Made by a program: the position numbers and the translations under genes
Shown here: positions 7,728-12,059 of the stretch, piece after piece
Numbering within the stretch: the stretch's first letter is position 1
How the letters are laid out: each line of letters starts with the position of its first letter
Source: CTSoil-075 sp964292325
GTDB taxonomy: Bacteria; Bacillota; Negativicutes; DSM-13327
Length of the DNA stretch: 12,059 nucleotides
Direction of reading: 5' to 3'
Assembly (NCBI GenBank): GCA_964292325.1
Contig: CAXYVG010000098.1
Span: 1-12,059, forward strand
The notes under the pieces: generated by a model
What the model saw: the letters and a program-made list of their open reading frames with translations, nothing else
Told to the model about the DNA's origin: nothing
Databases searched by the model: none

Positions 7728-8270
7728 TTATTCTCCTTCCATCAAATCAGTAAATAATGATATTTGATCCGATTCATCTACCGGATTTTCACATAATGCA
7801 TATCTTAAAGCCATACGCCAACCGCGCTTATCGTTGATTTTGCCAGTACTGGCATTAGTCATAGTATAAAGCCACCATCTTTCTTCGGGCTGAAGTCCTT
7901 TCCAATTACGAATGGCAGTTGGAATTCCTGAAGGGTCATTGTTCTCGATACCCCAAAGCAATACCATTAACTCTTTCCCGAACAACTTTTCAACAGGAGT
8001 CTCGCCAACAAGGAATTTACCAATCGGTTTCTTATCGGATTTCAGTCGGGTATTTAATTCAGCGGCGATATCGGCTGATAGCTTGGACCACTTATAACGT
8101 GATAGCCTGAGTTTTAAAACATCTTTATTCGTAATCTTCTGATCACCAATGTCCCAATGAAATCGTTCGTAAATTTCAACTTCTGCATTTGTTTCTTTGG
8201 GAATAATTACGTAGAAGTGATTTTCGCTTTCATTCGGATCGTATCCGAAGCCAAAATATGTGTTGCTCAT
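7728..8270 (-). CDS. DUF3780 protein, constant partner in Hma-like defence operons
   Basis: The 180-residue protein matches the DUF3780 family as recalled: the N-terminal TYFGFGYDP, the middle EIYERFHWDIGD, the segment FLVGETPVEKLFGKELMVLLWGIE (written here only as landmarks FLVGE, KLFGKE and LLWGIE), WKGLQPEERWWLYTMT, and the C-terminal GWRMALRYALCENP. It has no signal peptide, membrane helix or recognised catalytic motif. The family is known chiefly from its place between DUF499 ATPases and DUF1156 methylases, where it is thought to be a defence component; no biochemical activity can be assigned from sequence. Its ATG overlaps the TGA of the ATPase gene by four bases (ATGA), and its own stop is two bases before the methylase TTG. 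This suggests stoichiometric, coupled synthesis and perhaps a shared complex (inferred). The Trp-rich stretch near residues 122-133 could form a binding surface. Confidence 0.85.
   Translation of the reverse strand: MSNTYFGFGYDPNESENHFYVIIPKETNAEVEIYERFHWDIGDQKITNKDVLKLRLSRYKWSKLSADIAAELNTRLKSDKKPIGKFLVGETPVEKLFGKELMVLLWGIENNDPSGIPTAIRNWKGLQPEERWWLYTMTNASTGKINDKRGWRMALRYALCENPVDESDQISLFTDLMEGE
7733..7738 (-). promoter_or_regulatory. Shine-Dalgarno site supporting a TTG start
   Basis: AAGGAG on the - strand lies inside the last codons of the DUF3780 gene and 7 bases before TTG at 7723-7725. The nearby ATG at the end of DUF3780 is in another frame and hits a stop after four codons, so TTG is the best supported start of the methylase. 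Confidence 0.65.
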
Positions 8271-11200
8271 TGTTTAATTTCCCCAATCTTGATCAAATCA
8301 TTCAAATCAAATTTATTTATATCAAGCCACTGAGAGAATAATTCTCCATTTAGGAAGAGCAATTCTTTATATCCAAAGTCAACAATAACCTCTATTTCTT
8401 TAAAACTGGTTTCCCTCACGAGATCAATTAGAGACTGTAAATCACCAGCCCAATAGGGAACACTTGAATTTAACTCGATATAATTTTCAGTATTTGATTT
8501 ATTGTAAATTTCTGCAGTTGCTCCTTTAATAAGGACGCCATCGAGTTTTGAAAGAAGCGCTAGTTCTTTGTAGCTCGCTTCTGTGTCTCCCATTTGTTTT
8601 TTATTGTGGTAGCGGTAAGCGAGTGCTTTGCTCTTATCAATCGTTTTTATTGGTTTGGAGCTACCATCATTAGTTACGTATATACTCTTTTCTTCGAGTA
8701 ATCTATCCTTGTAATATACAGCAACCCTCACAAATTTACTGTTTTGAGGCAATATAAATTCACTATGATATATACCGCCATTTTCTTTGGGTTCACTGCC
8801 ATCAGTTGTGTATCGGATTTCGTAGTTAGGGTTAGTGACAAGGGTCATCACATCACCATTAGGAGTATTTCTTTGACCGTATTTGATCGGAACACTTCCA
8901 GTAAAATCAATGATCTCACCAGTTCTTCTTTCGCCCGTTGGATCAATACAAACGAAACGAATTGCGGGTTCTTTAGTCACTAAGACCTGATCGGTCACTT
9001 CTTTAGAAGCGGCAGTAGGATCGCTGCCAATATCATAATAAACCTTCCCGCCGATTCCGCGAATCTTTAATGTAAATTCATGGGTTTTCTCGTCGTATGA
9101 GGTTTGCTCAACGACAACGGATGTCGGATCTTTTTCAAAAGGTCCTTTAACTAAGTATCCGTCTATTTCTCGCCAAAGATCTTTTTTTATGCAATCCGAT
9201 CTCAAACTATCCAGTTGATCTGGGTGATGCCATTGCCAAGCTACTGTGATTGCGGCTCTTTCCTTGATTTGGGAAAAAGGAAGCTCTTTGATTGTAAAGA
9301 GACGAGCTTCGCACTTTTTACGTAGATTTTCCAAGAAATTCTCCTCTTTGGAAAACGGCTCGTACTTTGAATTGTCGGACAAACAAGCGATAATTTGTTC
9401 TTCCCCATTGAATTTATTTTCTTTAAACTCAAGTTTGAACTCTGCAAGTTCAATACCATTCTTTGTTGGATAATAAAGAGCAACAAAAGTTTCTCGGATT
9501 GTTGAGAATAGGGCTTGAGTAGCCTTTACAAGCTGATCTTCAGCCTCTTTGTATTGTTGGTCCGTTGCAGGAACACCTTCGTTACTCATATTATCGACAA
9601 TTTGCTGTATTGCTTTGAGTTTTTTGGAATTAGCATATAATTTTTCCATCATATTCCGCTGTCCGGAAAGGAACATGACTCTGTTTTTTTGAGAAATACT
9701 ATCATGGAACTGCTTTAGATCAGGATGCAGTTCAATACCTGGATAGGGTTCAAATATGACTAGTGAGATTTTATTTTGATCAAGATTAATTTCGTCGACA
9801 GCAGGGAGTACATAAAGCATTTCATAGCAAGCCTTCATTTTAGGATTGAAAGTTTGTTCTAAAATTTTCTTCAGTTCCTTTTTGGCATTCTCATTTGTAT
9901 AGCTTTCAACGAGGGTATTCATCTCCGCTACCATATTTTTTGTATTTTGAAAATATAGCCTTCCTCTATTATCCTGCTTCATATACCAACAAAGAGTTTT
10001 TAGCTCTTCAAGACTAGTCTTGATCTCATTTACATCTGCGTTCGGCGCACTCAAATACCCGTATATCTCTGACTCTGTCAGACCAAGCAATCCGTGGTTT
10101 GCCGTTGATAAGGAAGATGCCAAAAGAAGTTTTGCGATGTCTTGGGTGATTCCTTTATTTTCTGGTTTTTCCGAATCTATAACTTCAGCTATAGATTTTC
10201 CGTCTTGAGCGATATCATGATTAATCGCCTCTTCCAGTGAGGGTTTAATTTGCCGAATATGACTCAGCATTTTCTGTTCATTCAGATTGAAGTCAAATAC
10301 ATTGATTAGATAGTTTTTTTCTGCTAGATCGCTCTCATAGAATTGACGGACTATCTGTCTCATCAATTTGATTAAGCCTCGAGTTTGCTGGAAGTTTTGA
10401 TTTTCCTTAAAACGAGCATACAGGTCTTTAATTGATGGATGGAAAGGGTAGGAATCCTTAATACCTTTAAAGACAGCTTCGGGCGTATAGTTTGTGAAGC
10501 CTAGTTTCTTACTTTTTTCAACGCTCGCTTTGTAAGCAATAGCTATATCATTTATATTTCGTAAATATTCGATGTCATTAGAAGCCTCAGTGTCTTCGAA
10601 CAATCGTTTCTTTAATATGTGGTATATTTCATCGCTGTTAAGAGCAACAGGCGATACTTCAATCGCGATTCGGTTTGCTTCTGCTTCAAGCTCACGAAAA
10701 CTTGACTGTAATAATTCACTACCTGATTCATACGCTGCTTTTAAATCCGAGAATACAAGGCAGACATTTGCAAGCTGTTCTTTTCCTAATGCAGTAAAAA
10801 GGTTAGATAAAGCTGTCATTGTTACTTTACTTAGGTCTGAGTTACCAACCATGATTGACTTCGCATTCTCTAAATAGGGAGGAAGTTCGTCCAATAAAAT
10901 GAGGGTTTTCTCACCCTTAAGTAACTCTACCCAAGACTTCTCTCCAGGAGCTTTCAAAGGAGAGTAATAGTCCTTAAAGAACTCCTTTTTGCCAAGCTGT
11001 TCTGCGATACTGCCCCATATACCAAAATCAGCATTTTCTCTACCAGAAAATGCAACTACTTTTATTTCGCCAATTCCTGTATAGGAAGATCCAAGAATTT
11101 TCTCCCTTAACTCAGCATTCTGCGCTAGCAAAGCAAGAGCTAACATACTATGGGTTTTACCACCGCCCATAGCTTGAGTTAATTTGATAACACCAGTATC

Positions 11201-11392
11201 GGATTCGCCTTTGAAGCGAGCAAATGCAGTATCGAACAATACTGACATTCCTTGAGTCTGGAAGTTTTCTCCGAAGAATTTATACGGATCGATGCTGTTC
11301 TCTGCAAAATCGGTGAGGTTCAGCACATCCTCTCTTGCGGTGTCAGAAAAGACATTTTCTCTTGGCTTTAGCATTTTGCTGATAGTAATCAT
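8267..11392 (-). CDS. DUF499 AAA+ ATPase of an Hma-like defence system (COG1483 type)
   Basis: This is a 1041-residue P-loop ATPase. Numbering from the chosen start, the Walker A motif is AMGGGKT (74-80), in the characteristic LTQAMGGGKTHS setting of DUF499. Walker B is TLILLDE (163-169), and VCLVFSDL (~210-217) is a probable sensor strand. The N-terminal LKPRENVF and the PYKFF...TQGM region are family landmarks. The region ~500-770 is mostly helical with a basic patch. From ~783 to 906 two beta-rich modules in tandem resemble the CHB_HEX_C/Fn3-like fold, and the C-terminal ~90 residues are of the DUF499 type. Two starts are possible. The ATG at 11401 abuts the Shine-Dalgarno GAGAGG with no spacing, whereas the ATG at 11392 has a 9-base spacer and is preferred. 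The gene opens the four-gene defence unit and overlaps DUF3780 by four bases. Probable role: ATP-driven sensing or remodelling on DNA together with methylase and helicase (inferred). Confidence 0.87.
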   Translation of the reverse strand: MITISKMLKPRENVFSDTAREDVLNLTDFAENSIDPYKFFGENFQTQGMSVLFDTAFARFKGESDTGVIKLTQAMGGGKTHSMLALALLAQNAELREKILGSSYTGIGEIKVVAFSGRENADFGIWGSIAEQLGKKEFFKDYYSPLKAPGEKSWVELLKGEKTLILLDELPPYLENAKSIMVGNSDLSKVTMTALSNLFTALGKEQLANVCLVFSDLKAAYESGSELLQSSFRELEAEANRIAIEVSPVALNSDEIYHILKKRLFEDTEASNDIEYLRNINDIAIAYKASVEKSKKLGFTNYTPEAVFKGIKDSYPFHPSIKDLYARFKENQNFQQTRGLIKLMRQIVRQFYESDLAEKNYLINVFDFNLNEQKMLSHIRQIKPSLEEAINHDIAQDGKSIAEVIDSEKPENKGITQDIAKLLLASSLSTANHGLLGLTESEIYGYLSAPNADVNEIKTSLEELKTLCWYMKQDNRGRLYFQNTKNMVAEMNTLVESYTNENAKKELKKILEQTFNPKMKACYEMLYVLPAVDEINLDQNKISLVIFEPYPGIELHPDLKQFHDSISQKNRVMFLSGQRNMMEKLYANSKKLKAIQQIVDNMSNEGVPATDQQYKEAEDQLVKATQALFSTIRETFVALYYPTKNGIELAEFKLEFKENKFNGEEQIIACLSDNSKYEPFSKEENFLENLRKKCEARLFTIKELPFSQIKERAAITVAWQWHHPDQLDSLRSDCIKKDLWREIDGYLVKGPFEKDPTSVVVEQTSYDEKTHEFTLKIRGIGGKVYYDIGSDPTAASKEVTDQVLVTKEPAIRFVCIDPTGERRTGEIIDFTGSVPIKYGQRNTPNGDVMTLVTNPNYEIRYTTDGSEPKENGGIYHSEFILPQNSKFVRVAVYYKDRLLEEKSIYVTNDGSSKPIKTIDKSKALAYRYHNKKQMGDTEASYKELALLSKLDGVLIKGATAEIYNKSNTENYIELNSSVPYWAGDLQSLIDLVRETSFKEIEVIVDFGYKELLFLNGELFSQWLDINKFDLNDLIKIGEIKQ

Positions 11393-11401
11393 AGTTTTCA
11401 T

Positions 11402-11407
11402 CCTCTC
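11402..11407 (-). promoter_or_regulatory. Shine-Dalgarno site deciding the ATPase start
   Basis: GAGAGG on the - strand is directly followed by ATGAAAACTATG. The first ATG has zero spacing and the second a 9-base spacing, so the second (11390-11392) is the more likely initiation codon; the difference is three residues. Confidence 0.55.
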
Positions 11408-11460
11408 ATAATGATTCCTTATTACTTAATTTTTTTGCCAAACGATTTCATTAATAACTC

Positions 11461-11478
11461 ATCTTAGCGTTCTAAGAT
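11461..11478. promoter_or_regulatory. Perfect inverted repeat, operator candidate for the defence operon
   Basis: ATCTTAG-CGTT-CTAAGAT has 7-base arms and a 4-base spacer. It lies in the 126-base gap between the Xre gene and the ATPase gene, just downstream of a weak - strand promoter, where it would cover the transcription start. No U run follows on either strand, so it is not a terminator. The neighbouring Xre protein is the obvious candidate ligand, but the same half-site was not found at the Xre promoter. Confidence 0.45.
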
Positions 11479-11482
11479 ACAA

Positions 11483-11511
11483 AGAATATTTCACTAGAAA
11501 AATCTTGTTCA
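11483..11511 (-). promoter_or_regulatory. Weak sigma-A-like promoter candidate before the ATPase gene
   Basis: On the - strand TGAACA (11506-11511), 17 bases, TATTCT (11483-11488). Each hexamer matches consensus at four of six positions with ideal spacing. The deduced start near 11476 falls within the inverted repeat at 11461-11478, fitting a repressible promoter. Read-through from the Xre promoter is an alternative source of transcript. Confidence 0.33.
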
Positions 11512-11527
11512 TTTATTAGGGTGATGC

Positions 11528-11767
11528 TTAATGTTCATCACCGATAGATTTTTCATCCAAAGGTCTATTCTCAATAATTTCCATCATGTCACAAATATCA
11601 CAATTTAAAGCCTGACAAATCTTAATAATGACTTCAGTGTTGATATTCTCATTTCGCCCAAGCTTTGCAATAGTAGAAGGGCTTATACCGGACATTTCTC
11701 TAAGGTCTTTTTTCTTCAAATCTCGGTCGATCAGGAGCTTCCAGAGTTTTTTATAGCTAATAATCAT
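11528..11767 (-). CDS. Small Xre-type helix-turn-helix regulator (Cro/C1 family)
   Basis: The 79-residue protein is almost entirely a Cro/C1-type DNA-binding domain of the short HTH_26/YozG kind. Residues 17-36 (LKKKDLREMSGISPSTIAKL) form helices 2 and 3 of the helix-turn-helix, and VIIKICQALNCDICDMMEII is the typical closing segment. The acidic tail is short. There is no effector or protease domain, so activity is probably set by concentration or a partner protein. The ATG is preceded by GAGGTGA with a 6-base spacer and by a good sigma-A-like promoter. It is transcribed in the same direction as, and 126 bases ahead of, the ATPase gene, and the gap between them holds an operator-like inverted repeat. 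The probable role is control of the defence operon, perhaps to hold back the helicase-nuclease until methylation is established, like the C proteins of restriction-modification systems (inference by analogy). It is not paired with a toxin gene. Confidence 0.82.
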   Translation of the reverse strand: MIISYKKLWKLLIDRDLKKKDLREMSGISPSTIAKLGRNENINTEVIIKICQALNCDICDMMEIIENRPLDEKSIGDEH

Positions 11768-11814
11768 TGCCCTTCACCTCTATTATGATTGATAACGTAA
11801 ATTCATATAAACTA

Positions 11815-11843
11815 ATTATAGTCAACGGCATCCAACATAACAA
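11815..11843 (-). promoter_or_regulatory. Sigma-A-like promoter of the Xre gene and possibly of the whole operon
   Basis: On the - strand TTGTTA (11838-11843), a 17-base spacer, and a perfect TATAAT (11815-11820). The predicted start near 11808 leaves a leader of about 40 bases before the Xre ATG. This is the best promoter on the - strand of the window. Confidence 0.65.
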
Positions 11844-11937
11844 TGATACATTTGCGTAATCGTAAATTTGATATACAAAGACGTATTTTTTGTGGAAATA
11901 TCGCGAGTACGGTCGGTGATGTCCCAACCCTTTGGAA

Positions 11938-11959
11938 CCCCCTGGATTTATCCATGGGG
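11938..11959. repeat. Imperfect palindrome in the right border
   Basis: CCCCCTGGAT-TT-ATCCATGGGG has 10-base arms with one C/T mismatch. No T run follows on either strand. It could be a structured element or simple coding sequence of the damaged EIIC gene; no function is assigned. Confidence 0.35.
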
Positions 11960-11969
11960 AGAAGTCAGT

Positions 11970-11994
11970 GTTGTCAATTTATATATTTGACAAC
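11970..11994. repeat. Inverted repeat GTTGTCAA-N9-TTGACAAC
   Basis: The repeat has perfect 8-base arms around the AT-only spacer TTTATATAT. It lies inside the open frame of the EIIC-like fragment, in the stretch that looks like extra sequence relative to the family. It may be an operator, a trace of an inserted element, or chance. It also contains a TTGACA-like hexamer on each strand, without a convincing -10 partner. Confidence 0.4.
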
Positions 11995-12059
11995 GCTAGT
12001 GATTTTAGGCGATATCCAAACGGGTATTTTAGTCGGTGCTGCAATGCAAATCGTGTACA

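Larger units (their letters stand above)
1612..11843 (-). other. Defence island with a complete Hma-like (helicase, methylase, ATPase) operon
   Basis: All genes between the two flanks run on the - strand: Xre regulator, DUF499 ATPase, DUF3780, DUF1156 methylase, PLD-SNF2 helicase, DUF2513. The four central genes have junctions of -4, +2 and +14 bases. The block is clearly more AT-rich than the epimerase and repressor genes on its left. No integrase, transposase or tRNA is visible, so the means of entry is unknown. Confidence 0.8.
11894..12059 (+). pseudogene. 5' part of a mannose/sorbose-family PTS EIIC gene, apparently without a start; cut by the window edge
   Basis: The + strand frame ending ...CAA ATC GTG TAC is open from 11822 to the window end. 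Its last residues, LVILGDIQTGILVGAAMQIVY (the final 20 read from VILGD), fit the N-terminal part of EIIC membrane subunits of the mannose-type phosphotransferase family, where a GDxxTGLxxGAxxQ-like block follows the first membrane segment. Upstream, STVGDVPTLWNPL may be the preceding family segment, but 21 residues separate PL from GD, against about 10 in the relatives I recall. In-frame ATGs at 11843 and 11954 lack any Shine-Dalgarno sequence. This suggests a gene damaged at its 5' end, possibly by arrival of the island; an intact gene with an atypical start cannot be excluded. The sugar-transport identity fits the epimerase and MalR-like genes on the other side of the island. Confidence 0.42.

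Noticed and set aside
2075..11401. BREX or DISARM system
   Set aside because: No PglZ phosphatase, BrxC/BrxL, DrmA/DrmB or DUF1998 proteins are present. The DUF499/DUF3780/DUF1156 set points to the Hma-like type.
11528..11767. Antitoxin of a toxin-antitoxin pair
   Set aside because: No small toxin gene accompanies it. The next gene is the large ATPase 126 bases away, and regulation of the operon explains it better.
1..12059. CRISPR array, tRNA or rRNA genes, insertion sequence
   Set aside because: No regularly spaced repeats, tRNA cloverleaf ends, rRNA-like blocks or transposase motifs were seen on either strand.

Overview
The window suggests a low-GC Gram-positive bacterium of the Lactobacillales. 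A lactic relative such as a Carnobacteriaceae member (Trichococcus-like) would fit, but this is inferred only from the MalR-type regulator, the AGGAGG-type ribosome sites and the sugar-gene context. Two compositions meet here. The left flank is GC-rich (the row starting at 1141 counts 37 G+C of 60), whereas the central block is AT-rich (the row starting at 3241 counts 19 of 60). This points to an acquired accessory island inside a carbohydrate-use neighbourhood.

Layout: 1-402 is the end of an aldose 1-epimerase gene on the + strand. It is followed 36 bases later by a LacI-family repressor resembling MalR, and then a hairpin terminator at 1488-1530. From about 1612 to 11843 everything lies on the - strand. 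Read in transcription order, this is a promoter, a small Xre-type regulator, a spacer holding a weak promoter and a perfect inverted repeat, a DUF499 AAA+ ATPase, a DUF3780 protein, a DUF1156/Zn-ribbon DNA methylase, a PLD-nuclease/SNF2-helicase fusion, and a DUF2513 protein ending on a hairpin. The last ~165 bases on the right look like the 5' part of a mannose-family PTS EIIC gene on the + strand without a convincing start, so possibly a remnant.

The DUF499, DUF3780, methylase and helicase genes form one tightly packed transcription unit: a 4-base overlap, a 2-base gap, then a 14-base gap. This set matches the defence-island constellation known from COG1483 (ATPase) and COG1743 (Zn-ribbon adenine methylase) neighbours, called Hma (helicase, methylase, ATPase) in the PADLOC defence catalogue. 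The likely logic is self/non-self discrimination: the methylase marks host DNA, the ATPase and helicase act on or sense foreign DNA, and the N-terminal PLD domain of the helicase is the only visible nuclease candidate. DUF3780 is a constant partner of unknown activity. The Xre protein is placed to set expression. The system type is therefore known, but its mechanism is largely undescribed. Several details are worth attention: tandem beta-sandwich modules in the ATPase, the operator-like repeat, the TTG start of the methylase, the DUF2513 rider, and the disturbed PTS gene at the border. No tRNA, rRNA, CRISPR array, integrase or transposase was seen.
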